64,000 nt of DNA from Leptothoe sp034932105 (GCF_034932105.1 NZ_JAYGIG010000117.1:1-64000); one strand, 5' to 3'; counted from the first letter of the stretch, positions 16,749-24,719 are shown. A program made the numbers and translations. Notes: a model not told the origin generated them from the sequence alone.

Positions 16749-17434
16749 ACCACAAATTCAGGAACCTATCTGTCAAGACCTGTGGATAACTTATTTGCCG
16801 TTTTAGGCGATGAATAGCCTAGGGATGGCAAAAATATAAAGATGACTAAAAATTTTGAATTTCAATGCTTTGAGTGCTTTCAGCTCCGTACATTGATTTA
16901 ATCACGTATCATAATCCATTACTGATAGTGAATCTCTTGTAACCGTTTAAAAAACTTTCCACAAGTTTTCCACAGAGTTTTCCACAGCCCCTGGTGGTTT
17001 TCCCCGAGTTGCATAAGTGGGGGTGATTATCCGTAATTTATTAGGCAAAGGATATCTCCCCATGGGCCAAGTGGGATGGATGCATGGGAATCCAAACATG
17101 TCATTTGTACGAATATCGTTGGATGGTTTAGAAAAACCGGGGTCTTCCTGACCCGTACTTCTTTAATCAACCTTATTTAACGAATTATACGACCCTGAGA
17201 GTAGGGGGGCTGAAAATGGGGACCCTGATCCTATAGGTCGATGTGCCCATAGATATAGGGGATATATCCATGGATTTTAAGCGTAGTATTTGTTTAGAAG
17301 TCAATACCCATAATGGCTGCGACAGGGTGTGATTAGTATCAACCCCTATTTCGCGTCCGGCCTTTATCCTTAACATTTGTATAACTGAGTAAGACGATCC
17401 CTAGTGCTACTGCCGTATAAATACATAGATACCC
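16749..17434. other. 686-base intergenic region containing a DnaA-box cluster
   Basis: I see no supportable gene here. The left half (16781-16990) holds DnaA-box-like 9-mers around an AT-rich stretch (see the separate entry). The right half has no recognisable feature beyond short palindromes such as GGATATATCC at 17260-17269. The last 50 bases are the leader of the TPR gene. Confidence 0.6.
16781..16986. other. Cluster of DnaA boxes next to AT-rich DNA: candidate replication origin
   Basis: TGTGGATAA at 16781-16789 is the complement of the perfect DnaA box TTATCCACA. Three tandem boxes on the plus strand follow at 16955-16963 (CTTTCCACA), 16966-16974 and 16978-16986 (both TTTTCCACA, the form favoured in cyanobacteria), spaced 11 and 12 bases. 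Between them lies AT-rich DNA (about 16830-16960) that could serve as an unwinding element. Neither dnaA nor dnaN is in the window, so gene context neither supports nor excludes oriC. A DnaA-titrating or regulatory site is the alternative. Confidence 0.5.
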
Positions 17435-18589
17435 ATGATGAGTGGCCAAGTTATTGATATTGCCAGTGTGAGTCACCTATCCCACGAGCAGGACGATCGC
17501 TACCGTCTGGAAATCAACATTTGCGATCGCATCATCAAGCGCTACCCCTATCACTATCAAGCCTGGAACTATCGCAGTTATTTATTAGCCAGCATCGGCC
17601 AATATGAAGCAGCCGCTGAAAGTTATCGTCACACCCTGTCCTTAAAAGCGACAGAACATCGAGTATGGTGTAACTACGGTGCGGTACTGGAAAAGCTAGA
17701 AGCATTAGACGAAGCTTCCAAGTGTTTTAGCAAGGCTTTAAAACAGGCCCCAGGTTATTTCAAAGCCCAGTATCGCCAAAGCAAGAATCTGCATCGAAGG
17801 GCGCTCTATGGTGAAGCCGTGGTGAGTTACGAGCAAGCAATTCAGTTGCGGCCTGACTTTTATAAGGTTTGGTACTATCGCGGCAAAGCGCTGCTACAGC
17901 TCAACCGTAACGAGCAGGCCATTGCCAGTCTCACCAAAGCTACAGAACTCTACGATGGCGATAGTAAAGTCTGGATGATTTTGGGTCGCACGCTGCTGCA
18001 GGAGCAGCAGCCCCAAGAGGCCTTAAACGCCTTAAATCATGCCCTGCGCATCGATCCCAACGATGCTACTGTCTGGAGCTATCATGCAGCGGCACTGAAG
18101 AACCTGGGCCATGGGGAAGACGCCTTTGCCAGCCTAGAGAAAGCCGTTACCTTAGACCCCGGCGATTCGCGCTTGTGGCATCTCCGAGGCTTGGCCCTGT
18201 TAGAGGTGGATCAGCTAGCAACCGCCAGGGAAAGTTTCATAACATCCCTCAAGATCCAGGCCTACAACTACCAAGGATGGTTAGCCATGGGCTGGACGCT
18301 GCAAAAGATGGAGAACTATAGCCTCGCCATTGAAGCCTATGATAAATCCCTCGCCATTGAGCCCGATCAGCCCTTTGCTTTTTACAACCAAGCCCGGTGT
18401 CATGCTCGCCTAGGTCATGACCTATGGGCATTAGAGCATTTGCGTCGGGCCATGTCCCTGGACCCCAATATTTACACTGAGCGAGCCTACGCGGATCCCC
18501 TGTTACAGTCCATTTTGAAAGATATGGAAGATGACGACAGTGGCGAAGATTTGGAAGAGGTAGAACGAATTGCCTTAGACTCTGCCTAA
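17435..18589 (+). CDS. TPR-repeat protein
   Basis: 384 residues, soluble, with no signal peptide. About nine tetratricopeptide repeats run from residue 40 to 355, with recurrent W/Y-x-x-x-G/A and A-x-x-x-Y/F positions (for example FYKVWYYRGKALLQLNRNEQA and DATVWSYHAAALKNLGHGED). The end is acidic (MEDDDSGEDLEEVE). TPR proteins form scaffolds for protein-protein contacts; many cyanobacterial members assist photosynthetic complex assembly or signalling, but the partner cannot be deduced here. It starts with two Met codons (17435, 17438) and is followed closely by a bidirectional terminator. Confidence 0.85.
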   Translation: MMSGQVIDIASVSHLSHEQDDRYRLEINICDRIIKRYPYHYQAWNYRSYLLASIGQYEAAAESYRHTLSLKATEHRVWCNYGAVLEKLEALDEASKCFSKALKQAPGYFKAQYRQSKNLHRRALYGEAVVSYEQAIQLRPDFYKVWYYRGKALLQLNRNEQAIASLTKATELYDGDSKVWMILGRTLLQEQQPQEALNALNHALRIDPNDATVWSYHAAALKNLGHGEDAFASLEKAVTLDPGDSRLWHLRGLALLEVDQLATARESFITSLKIQAYNYQGWLAMGWTLQKMENYSLAIEAYDKSLAIEPDQPFAFYNQARCHARLGHDLWALEHLRRAMSLDPNIYTERAYADPLLQSILKDMEDDDSGEDLEEVERIALDSA

Positions 18590-18608
18590 ACTCCATACAA
18601 AAAATGTC

Positions 18609-18660
18609 TCCATAAAAAATGTCGAGGTGTTCCATGGAACGCCTCGACATTTTTTATGGA
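18609..18660. terminator. Bidirectional terminator palindrome overlapping the tRNA-Ala 3' end
   Basis: A 52-base near-perfect palindrome centred on CCATGG, with A- and T-runs on its two flanks. It can end the TPR transcript on the plus strand and the tRNA-Ala transcript on the minus strand. The last four bases (18657-18660) are also the 3' end of the tRNA. Confidence 0.85.
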
Positions 18661-18729
18661 GCTAAGCGGACTCGAACCGCTGACCCCCTGCATGCCATGC
18701 AGGTGCTCTACCAGCTGAGCTATAGCCCC
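18657..18729 (-). tRNA. tRNA-Ala (anticodon GGC)
   Basis: On the minus strand the sequence folds as a 73-base cloverleaf: acceptor GGGGCTA with TAGCTCC plus discriminator A, D-arm GCTC AGCTGGTA GAGC, and anticodon stem CCTGC with GCAGG around ATGGCAT, giving anticodon GGC. The T-arm is GCGG TTCGAGT CCGC. The G3-U70 pair, the universal alanine identity element, is present. The 3' CCA is not encoded. Confidence 0.95.
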
Positions 18730-18796
18730 TTGGGTCTAACTAATAATCACTTGCCAAGTAGCCTGCCGTCAAGGAATTTCCTAATGCATTGATAAT

Positions 18797-18830
18797 AAAA
18801 GAGTTCAGGTAAAGTTACCTGAACTCTTTT
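18797..18830. terminator. Perfect bidirectional terminator hairpin
   Basis: Sixteen bases (18797-18812) pair perfectly with 18815-18830 around a two-base AG spacer; the arms start and end with AAAA/TTTT. It lies between the RRM gene (ending at 18924 on the minus strand) and the tRNA, so it most likely terminates the RRM transcript. Confidence 0.75.
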
Positions 18831-18923
18831 AAATCGATCTAGCCACTAACCAGGGTCTATGAGTAGTGGTTTCAAATCACGATTCCATCATCATTAAATG
18901 ACGAGGGAATCGCCGATACTGTT

Positions 18924-19214
18924 TTAGCGTCTGCCGCCGCCGCCGCCACCAAAGGAACCACCACCCCGAGGCTCACGGGGCTTGGCTTTATTGACTTTTA
19001 GATCGCGACCCATCCACTCTGCACCATCTAGTGCTTCAATGGCAGCTGCTTCTTCGTCGTCAGTACCCATTTCTACGAAGCCAAAACCGCGCATGCGGCC
19101 TGTTTCACGATCAGTGGGTAGCTGTACGCGCTTGACGGTTCCATACTCAGCAAAGACACCAGTTAGATCGGTATCTGTAACGTCATAGGATAAATTACCT
19201 ACATAAATTGACAT
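18924..19214 (-). CDS. RRM-domain RNA-binding protein (cyanobacterial Rbp type)
   Basis: 96 residues from ATG 19214, preceded by GGAGAAAATCC, a good ribosome site. One RNA recognition motif fills residues 1-80: RNP2 as IYVGNL and RNP1 as RGFGFVEM. A short glycine-rich tail follows (GGGSFGGGGGGRR). Cyanobacterial Rbp proteins bind U- and G-rich RNA, several are cold-induced, and some help localise photosynthetic mRNAs to the thylakoid (family knowledge). The leader upstream of 19214 is untranslated in my reading. Length and tail match the glycine-rich Rbp class. Confidence 0.93.
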   Translation of the reverse strand: MSIYVGNLSYDVTDTDLTGVFAEYGTVKRVQLPTDRETGRMRGFGFVEMGTDDEEAAAIEALDGAEWMGRDLKVNKAKPREPRGGGSFGGGGGGRR

Positions 19215-19512
19215 GGATTTTCTCCAAAACTTAAAGGATATGTAGAGGGAAGGTTCGGAGAGGAGGCTGTCAATGGAAAAACGTGAAAACTCGTTAATAC
19301 TAAAAACAAAAGTTACCAACCGATCTTTATTCTCTGAAACTCATCATATCTGAGAAACCACCAATTGGACGAAATTCGTAATTTTAGTGGCATCAGGATC
19401 ACAATTCCCTCTAAACGCCTGTACACCGCTACCTGGAGTGGTAGCGGTGTACAGCTTCGGAAACTTGACGTTTCAAAGAACGGGTTTTCGTAGAAAAATC
19501 ACATTAAGGGAC
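19215..19512. other. Intergenic region with a perfect 15-bp hairpin
   Basis: This 298-base stretch holds the leader and promoter region of the RRM gene on its left and the downstream region of the probable psb35 on its right. I see no gene in it. The only strong structure is the inverted repeat at 19419-19454. Confidence 0.5.
19419..19454. repeat. Perfect 15-bp inverted repeat with 6-base loop
   Basis: CTGTACACCGCTACC (19419-19433) is exactly complementary to 19440-19454 around TGGAGT. No T-run follows on either strand, so it is not a standard intrinsic terminator. It might be a dispersed extragenic palindrome, an mRNA-stabilising 3' hairpin of psb35, or a miniature-element remnant. The window contains only one copy that I noticed. 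Confidence 0.7.
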
Positions 19513-19743
19513 TTAACTATTGGCCATTTTGCTGGTGTAAGCATCCCCACCAACGGGGTAAACCCGCTCGTTGAAGTCGGTTTCACGTCCTGTGACTAAT
19601 TTGGCCAGGTTCTCAAAGCCATCAGAGTTCCAATTGCGCTCATGGATCGGCTTGGACTGCTCGCCGAAGAAGTAGGCCTGGGTGCCAATGATGGATGCAG
19701 CGACCCAACCGACAAGAATTACAGCAAATAAAACACCAAACAT
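19513..19743 (-). CDS. psb35: Probable photosystem II assembly protein Psb35 (Ssl2148-like)
   Basis: 76 residues: one N-terminal membrane helix (FGVLFAVILVGWVAASIIGT) followed by AYFFGEQSKPIHERNWNSD and a short soluble tail. I recognise the GEQ(S/T)KPIHERNW pattern from the small cyanobacterial protein Ssl2148, described as Psb35, which stabilises the CP47 assembly module together with high-light-inducible proteins. The recognition is from memory of the family, not a search. ATG 19743 is preceded by AGGAGACAAATC. It lies 46 bases downstream of psb34 on the same strand, probably one transcript. Confidence 0.6.
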   Translation of the reverse strand: MFGVLFAVILVGWVAASIIGTQAYFFGEQSKPIHERNWNSDGFENLAKLVTGRETDFNERVYPVGGDAYTSKMANS

Positions 19744-19789
19744 GATTTGTCTCCTAATTTTTAAGGGATGTCGATGGATTCTGGCTGGC

Positions 19790-19960
19790 CTAGCTAACGA
19801 TTAGAGCGGTTATGGTCACTACGCTCAAGAGCAATATGGCCATGCCACCTTGCAACATGTATTGACGTTGCTGCTCCGGTGCGGGGTAGGTAGCCAGGTA
19901 CATTGCAGGCTCAGTAGCGTAGTTATTGAGCCGTCCTGTTTCATCTGTGGTGGTGTACAT
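19790..19960 (-). CDS. psb34: Psb34 (ssl1498-family, light-harvesting-like photosystem II assembly protein)
   Basis: 56 residues read from ATG 19960 to TAG 19790. The N-terminal signature YTTTDETGRLNNYATEPAMY matches the ssl1498 family (YTTEEGGRLNNFAxEPKxY), and one C-terminal membrane helix follows (MAILLLSVVTITALIV). Psb34 binds the CP47 intermediate of photosystem II during assembly and competes with high-light-inducible proteins. It is first in a two-gene unit with the probable psb35. Confidence 0.82.
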   Translation of the reverse strand: MYTTTDETGRLNNYATEPAMYLATYPAPEQQRQYMLQGGMAILLLSVVTITALIVS

Positions 19961-20194
19961 AATCTGAAGGCCTTTTTCTTAAAGAGGTGTGCGTCTATGT
20001 AAATCAATGTAACGCAAAATATTACAAATTGCAAATTTACTTGACAAAAATAGATTTAACTTGGATTAATTTCTTGCTGTGTGTGGCTATGGGCATGGTC
20101 CTAGCTTCTAGGCCGTAAAAAAAATCAGTGACTCCCGCTTAGTCATCAGCTATCCGCGATAAAGTCGGAGGACACTTTCCAATCGACCCTCACA

Positions 20195-21271
20195 ATGACC
20201 ACCCCGGCTCACAATTCACCCCCAGCCGATACAGAGGCACTGCTTCTCCAATTACGCCGTAAACAAGGCACCTGGGTTGATTGGGCAGCGGCTTGCCAAT
20301 CCCTACAAAAAATGGGCCTGTCGCCCCAAGCAATTTTTGAAGGAACTGGGTTTGAGCCCATTCAGCAAAACCAAATTGTGGTGGCTGGTCAGGTGTATCA
20401 ATCCATTACGGGGGGTGCGGTGTCCGATGCTGTGCTGGAACACTTCACCGCTCGTGGCAGTGATGCCCTTTACGAACTACGCATCCTGGCCAAGGAAGAT
20501 CGGGCAAGGGCAGTGCAATTTATCCATGATCAGGGTCTGGATTCTGAAGAGGTGCGGGATATTGCCAAAGCCCTGAAAGAATATGCCTATCGCAGTGAAC
20601 CCCCCAAGGGCTTTACCGATCACCCAGGGGATGCGGTGGCGTTTTCCTATTGGGGGCTAGCCCGCCAAAAATCTGACCTGCAGGCCCGCTCTCGTCTGAT
20701 TGCCCAAGGATTGCGCTTTGCCCACAGTGGGGGGGCTCGTTCAGCCATTGAGAAATTACTGACGGACTTTGAGGTGGTGAAGGAGAAGCCCGCCCCACGG
20801 CTGCCCCTATTTCGCCTGGAGACTGACAGTGATATTCCCTGCGTTGTCCAGTTATTGGGGGAGTGGCCCCTCTCCGTAGATGTATTTCAGGCAGCCTTGC
20901 CCGCAGACCCTGACCCCCTGTTTGGGATTGTGCGCTCGTCCTTGGCTCAGCAGGCTTGGGTGCCGGTGCCCGGTTGGCAGGTGGTGATCACGGCGCAGGA
21001 TCCGGTGGCCCTGCTGCTGCCATTTAATGCCCTGCCCGGTCAGCAGGATAGTTCCTCGGCTGAAATGGTGTTGGTGCTGGTGGATCGGCAGCAGCAAGCG
21101 TGGGATGATAACAGCTACTTTGTGGTGGCGGGCGACGATGGTCTGTTGACCATGGGTTGGTTTGATGTCGAGCCCAGTAAGGGATTACTGGGGCGGGTGA
21201 TTGTCATTGTGCGACCGAAGAAGGTACTGGATGAAGACTACACCCAAGAGCTTTGGCAGATTGACGAATAA
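20195..21271 (+). CDS. raf1: Rubisco accumulation factor 1 (Raf1)
   Basis: 358 residues, the expected Raf1 length. The N-terminal alpha-helical domain (LLLQLRRKQGTWVDWAAACQSLQKMGLSPQAIFEGTGFEP) is followed by a helical region and, after a linker near 200, by the beta-sheet dimerisation domain (FRLETDSDIPCVVQLLGEWP ... WFDVEPSKGLLGRVIVIVRPKK). Raf1 dimers clamp RbcL dimers and help assemble the RbcL8 core before RbcS binds. The Rubisco genes are not in the window. A 71-codon gene follows after 12 bases and recR after that, so the three may be co-transcribed. Confidence 0.93.
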   Translation: MTTPAHNSPPADTEALLLQLRRKQGTWVDWAAACQSLQKMGLSPQAIFEGTGFEPIQQNQIVVAGQVYQSITGGAVSDAVLEHFTARGSDALYELRILAKEDRARAVQFIHDQGLDSEEVRDIAKALKEYAYRSEPPKGFTDHPGDAVAFSYWGLARQKSDLQARSRLIAQGLRFAHSGGARSAIEKLLTDFEVVKEKPAPRLPLFRLETDSDIPCVVQLLGEWPLSVDVFQAALPADPDPLFGIVRSSLAQQAWVPVPGWQVVITAQDPVALLLPFNALPGQQDSSSAEMVLVLVDRQQQAWDDNSYFVVAGDDGLLTMGWFDVEPSKGLLGRVIVIVRPKKVLDEDYTQELWQIDE

Positions 21272-21283
21272 TGAGGAGGACCT

Positions 21284-21499
21284 ATGGCCCTAGAGCGTCG
21301 ACTATCGCGGGCAATGTTTGAGGCCACTGAAATGGTAGAGCTGCGACAGATCTGCTTTACCCCAGGCCGGGTCTTTGAACCCGGAAAGTACATTACGGGG
21401 GATTTACCCGATGTCGCTTTCACCATGGGACTGGTGGAAAAGCTGCCTCCAGTGCGGGGCAACAGTGAAGACGTTGCTGATACAACGGAAGAAGAATAG
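21284..21499 (+). CDS. Small protein of unknown function downstream of raf1
   Basis: 71 residues from ATG 21284, preceded by GAGGAGG 8 bases away, a strong ribosome site. The sequence is soluble, with an acidic tail (EDVADTTEEE). The middle (EPGKYITGDLPDVAFTMGLVEKL) has the look of a short beta-rich element, but I do not recognise the family. The good ribosome site and the spacing of 12 bases from raf1 support it being translated. No function can be assigned. Confidence 0.6.
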   Translation: MALERRLSRAMFEATEMVELRQICFTPGRVFEPGKYITGDLPDVAFTMGLVEKLPPVRGNSEDVADTTEEE

Positions 21500-21623
21500 T
21501 CCTGACTGCGTTAGGGAACCGGCCTGTTTGCCATGGTCGCTATGGTTGAAGCCACAGGCAAAACGCAGTCTGCTCATGCTCAGGAATCAGCGACGCTAAA
21601 GCCGATAAGAAGGAGTTGGGACT

Positions 21624-22217
21624 ATCTTTACCCGTCCGTTAGCAAAATTAATTGAGGAGTTTCAGCGTTTGCCTGGTGTGGGCCCCAAAACCGCCCAACG
21701 TCTGGCGTTACACATACTCAAACGGCCTGAATCTGAGGTGCGTGCCCTGGCGCAGGCCTTAGTGGATGCCAAACAACAGGTGGGGCAATGCTCCATTTGT
21801 TTTCACCTGTCTGCTGATCCGGTATGTGATATTTGTCGCTCTACCCGACGGGATAATCAGACGATCTGTGTGGTGGCTGATTCACGGGATGTGATTGCCA
21901 TTGAACGGACCCGAGAATATAAGGGGAAGTACCATGTGCTGGGAGGGTTGATTTCCCCCATGGATGGTATTGGCCCAGAGCAGCTGAATATTGGTCAGCT
22001 GGTGCATCGGGTCAACAAGGACGATATTTCTGAAGTCATTTTGGCCATTAGCCCCAGTATTGAAGGGGATACCACGACACTCTATGTCGGTCAGCTGGTT
22101 AAACCGTTTACCAAGGTAACGCGCATCGCCTTTGGTTTACCCATGGGCGGCGATCTGGAGTATGCAGACGAAGTTACCCTGGCCAGGGCATTAGAAGGCC
22201 GTCAGGCCTTGGGTTAG
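21624..22217 (+). CDS. recR: Recombination protein RecR with a non-canonical start codon
   Basis: The RecR sequence is complete from FTRPLAKLIEEFQRLPGVGP (helix-hairpin-helix) through the zinc finger CSICFHLSADPVCDIC and the Toprim domain (VVADSRDVIAIE) to the Walker-like C-terminus. An in-frame TAA at 21606-21608 closes the frame upstream. Between it and conserved residue Phe2 there is no ATG, GTG or TTG; the first TTG is at 21669, inside the conserved domain. ATC at 21624 lies 8 bases after AGAAGGAG and would give the family length of 197 residues. I therefore place the start there. RecR acts with RecF and RecO to load RecA at gaps. Confidence 0.85.
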   Translation: MFTRPLAKLIEEFQRLPGVGPKTAQRLALHILKRPESEVRALAQALVDAKQQVGQCSICFHLSADPVCDICRSTRRDNQTICVVADSRDVIAIERTREYKGKYHVLGGLISPMDGIGPEQLNIGQLVHRVNKDDISEVILAISPSIEGDTTTLYVGQLVKPFTKVTRIAFGLPMGGDLEYADEVTLARALEGRQALG

Positions 22218-22308
22218 GTGGGTTAGTTTTTGCTCTTTTTGCGCGTCCGTGCTGCAGGGGCTGGGTGGATGGGTGGGCGGTCCCTGCCCTGGTACTTTTA
22301 GCCCGGCG

Positions 22309-22342
22309 AATTAACGCAGCTTTTGAATTAACGCAGCTTTTG
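22309..22342. repeat. 17-bp tandem duplication spanning a stop codon
   Basis: AATTAACGCAGCTTTTG occurs at 22309-22325 and again at 22326-22342. The right copy encodes the end of the response regulator (QKLR plus stop, minus strand); the left copy lies just beyond it. It looks like a recent slippage or short duplication and has no effect on the protein. Confidence 0.8.
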
Positions 22343-22897
22343 TTTGATGAAGGCCAAAATCTTGGCGGTCTGATTTTTGAGCATGGCCACTTCTTTTTGT
22401 AGGGTGGCTACCTGCTGTTTGAGGGCTGCAATTTCTGCTGAGCTATCGCTGCTGGCGGGGGCTGGGGTGGCGACAGGGGCCGAGGCGACGGCGGCGGTGG
22501 TTGTTTGTGGCCGAACCTTGCGGGCCTTGACCATGGAGGCCTTAATGGCGTCGATCAGCTCTTTTTGCTCAAAGGGCTTTTGAATAAACTCAAAATACTC
22601 GAAGGGGCCTTGGATTTTTTCGGTGACTTCTTCCCGTCGCCCTGACATCAAGACAAGGGGGATTTTCTGTAGCTCTGGGGATGCTTGGATGGCTTGGAAA
22701 ACTTCCCACCCACTCATGCGCGGCAGCAAAAAATCGAGCATGATGAGATTGGGTTTTTGGTTGCGGATAGCATCTAGTCCTTCAACGCCATCGGTCGCTT
22801 CTACTACCTCAAAGTTTCCTTGGGGCAACATATCCCGGACGCGCATTCTGATGACCCGGCTATCATCAATCACTAAAATTTTATGACTTGCTGCCAC
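22328..22897 (-). CDS. Response regulator, receiver domain plus C-terminal coiled coil
   Basis: 189 residues. A CheY-like receiver domain fills 1-125: acidic pocket IDDS, phospho-acceptor Asp in IMLDFLLPRM (about 54-55), conserved Ser/Thr region LVLMSGR and Lys in FIQKPF. An Ala/Pro/Thr linker and a coiled coil (EIAALKQQVATLQKEVAMLKNQ) follow, with no DNA-binding domain. Such regulators act through protein-protein contact. No histidine kinase gene is adjacent, so the partner is unknown. It is convergent with recR. Confidence 0.9.
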   Translation of the reverse strand: MAASHKILVIDDSRVIRMRVRDMLPQGNFEVVEATDGVEGLDAIRNQKPNLIMLDFLLPRMSGWEVFQAIQASPELQKIPLVLMSGRREEVTEKIQGPFEYFEFIQKPFEQKELIDAIKASMVKARKVRPQTTTAAVASAPVATPAPASSDSSAEIAALKQQVATLQKEVAMLKNQTAKILAFIKQKLR

Positions 22898-23161
22898 GAC
22901 TAACTCCTAATAGATAGCTACAGTTTAGATAAAATCATGCTGCTGAACCTGGCCTAGGTCAGCAACGTTATAAAAATATGTCGCCCCGTCGATAACCATA
23001 GATAGGTCTGAAGCTAGGTCTGACCCTGACTAGTTTCTAAGAATCATACTAGGATCAATATTGATTAAGGTGATAGAACTCTTCTATAAAGACGCCATCC
23101 CATGTGATGCTCTTGTTAAGGCTGAGGATACCCAACCCACTGTAGAAAACCTGATTGCGTC

Positions 23162-24073
23162 ATGGAAAGTTTATCTCAAATGCGTTCCGGTGGAGCTGAT
23201 AGACCTGAGATTGTGCAGCTGCCGGAGTGGTTGAGACGGCCAATCGGGCGGGCGAGTGAGCTGTCGGCGGTGCAAAAAATTATTAAACAGCGCCAGATTC
23301 ATACGATCTGTGAGGAGGGCCGCTGCCCGAATCGGGGTGAGTGCTACGCCCAGAAGACGGCCTCTTTTTTGCTCATGGGGCCTACTTGTACCCGTTCCTG
23401 TGCTTTTTGTCAGGTGGATAAGGGTCATGCTCCAATGCCCCTAGACCCGCAGGAACCGCAAAAGGTGGCGGAGTCGGTCCAACTCTTGGGGTTGCAGTAT
23501 GTGGTACTGACGTCGGTGGCGCGGGATGATTTGCCGGATCAGGGGGCGGGGTGGTTTGTGGCGACGATGGTGGCTATTCGTGCGGTGAGTCCAACGACGC
23601 AAATTGAGCTGCTCACTCCTGATTTTTGGGGTGGACCTCAGGCGGAGCAGCAGCAGCGGCAACGCATAGCCATGGTGGTGACGGCGAAGCCCGCCTGTTT
23701 TAATCACAATGTGGAGACGGTGGAGCGGTTGCAAGACCCGGTGCGACGGGGGGCCAAATATCACCGTTCTTTAGATGTGCTGCGCTATGTGAAAGAGCTG
23801 GATGCAGCCATTCCTACGAAGTCGGGTCTGATGTTGGGTCATGGGGAAACGGAGGATGAACTGGTGAAGACGATGCAGGATCTGCGGGCTGTGGGGTGCG
23901 ATCGCATCACCCTGGGACAGTACATGCGTCCATCCCTAGCCCACCTGCCTGTACAACGCTACTGGACCCCGGAGGAATTTGACCGTCTGGGAGATATTGC
24001 TCGCGATTTGGGGTTTTCCCAGGTGCGCTCAGGACCGTTGGTGCGGAGTTCGTACCACGCTGGCGAAGCATAG
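23162..24073 (+). CDS. lipA: Lipoyl synthase
   Basis: 303 residues of the radical SAM lipoyl synthase family. The auxiliary cluster cysteines are in CEEGRCPNRGEC and the radical SAM cluster in CTRSCAFC. Further signatures are AKPACFNHNVETV, TKSGLMLGHGETEDE, TLGQYMRPS and the terminal serine region VRSSYHAGE, which ligates the auxiliary cluster. The enzyme inserts two sulfurs into octanoyl-lipoyl domains. ATG 23162 gives the usual N-terminus. A HIP1 octamer at 23898 coincides with a change from G-rich to C-rich coding. Cyanobacteria often carry two lipA paralogues; I cannot tell which one this is. Confidence 0.93.
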   Translation: MESLSQMRSGGADRPEIVQLPEWLRRPIGRASELSAVQKIIKQRQIHTICEEGRCPNRGECYAQKTASFLLMGPTCTRSCAFCQVDKGHAPMPLDPQEPQKVAESVQLLGLQYVVLTSVARDDLPDQGAGWFVATMVAIRAVSPTTQIELLTPDFWGGPQAEQQQRQRIAMVVTAKPACFNHNVETVERLQDPVRRGAKYHRSLDVLRYVKELDAAIPTKSGLMLGHGETEDELVKTMQDLRAVGCDRITLGQYMRPSLAHLPVQRYWTPEEFDRLGDIARDLGFSQVRSGPLVRSSYHAGEA

Positions 24074-24109
24074 TCTAAGGGTGAGGTATAACCACCGGCA
24101 CCGAATTCC

Positions 24110-24649
24110 CTAAAAATTCACCCCATCGACCGTTTGGGTTGCCAGTTCCCGCCATTCTTGAACGGCATAGGGAGGCACGACAATCTCGCTAGCCTTCTGT
24201 CTAGGACCTGTGCCCTGAAGCGGTACCTGAAGGGTTAGGGGAATGGCTTTTTCCAAGTCAGCCATGACATCAGTCATGTCGTACTGGTTGGTGTTGCTAG
24301 GGAGCGCCGGAGTGGGTGGGTCCAGTTTTGGTTTGGCCTGCCACCGTAGTGCCGTGCCCGTGGTGATGGTTAGGGGCTGTTGTGGGTCCACCGTGACCAC
24401 CCCCGGAAATCCCACCAGCCGTAGATATAGACCGTCTAACCCGTCGGGCCGATAGCGTTTGAATAAAATGGCTTGCCAAGAGTGATCGTTGCGATCTCGG
24501 AAGCTTTGCTGCGATCGCAACGTGGTTTGTCCAGGACGTTCATGGTAGACATGGACGGAGGCCAAGGCCGGTGACGTTCCCAGGACCATGGTGAGCAACA
24601 AACAAGGCAGCAAAACCCAAACCCAACCCCTGATTAGCCGCCAAACCAT
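24110..24649 (-). CDS. DUF3122 secreted protein
   Basis: 179 residues from ATG 24649. A longer reading from 24742 would overlap the terminator of the upstream gene and is unlikely. A signal peptide (WVWVLLPCLLLTMVLGTSPALAS) precedes the DUF3122 signature VHVYHERPGQTTLRSQQSFRDR... NDHSWQAILFKR. The family is restricted mainly to cyanobacteria and its function is unknown; the signal suggests a periplasmic or lumenal location. It lies convergent to lipA with 36 bases between the stops. Confidence 0.82.
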   Translation of the reverse strand: MVWRLIRGWVWVLLPCLLLTMVLGTSPALASVHVYHERPGQTTLRSQQSFRDRNDHSWQAILFKRYRPDGLDGLYLRLVGFPGVVTVDPQQPLTITTGTALRWQAKPKLDPPTPALPSNTNQYDMTDVMADLEKAIPLTLQVPLQGTGPRQKASEIVVPPYAVQEWRELATQTVDGVNF

Positions 24650-24719
24650 ACCTTTAAACCATCTCAATCCGCTCCCCTTAGGATAAAGCTTGCAGGATTG
24701 ATAGTGCCGGATGGTTCCA

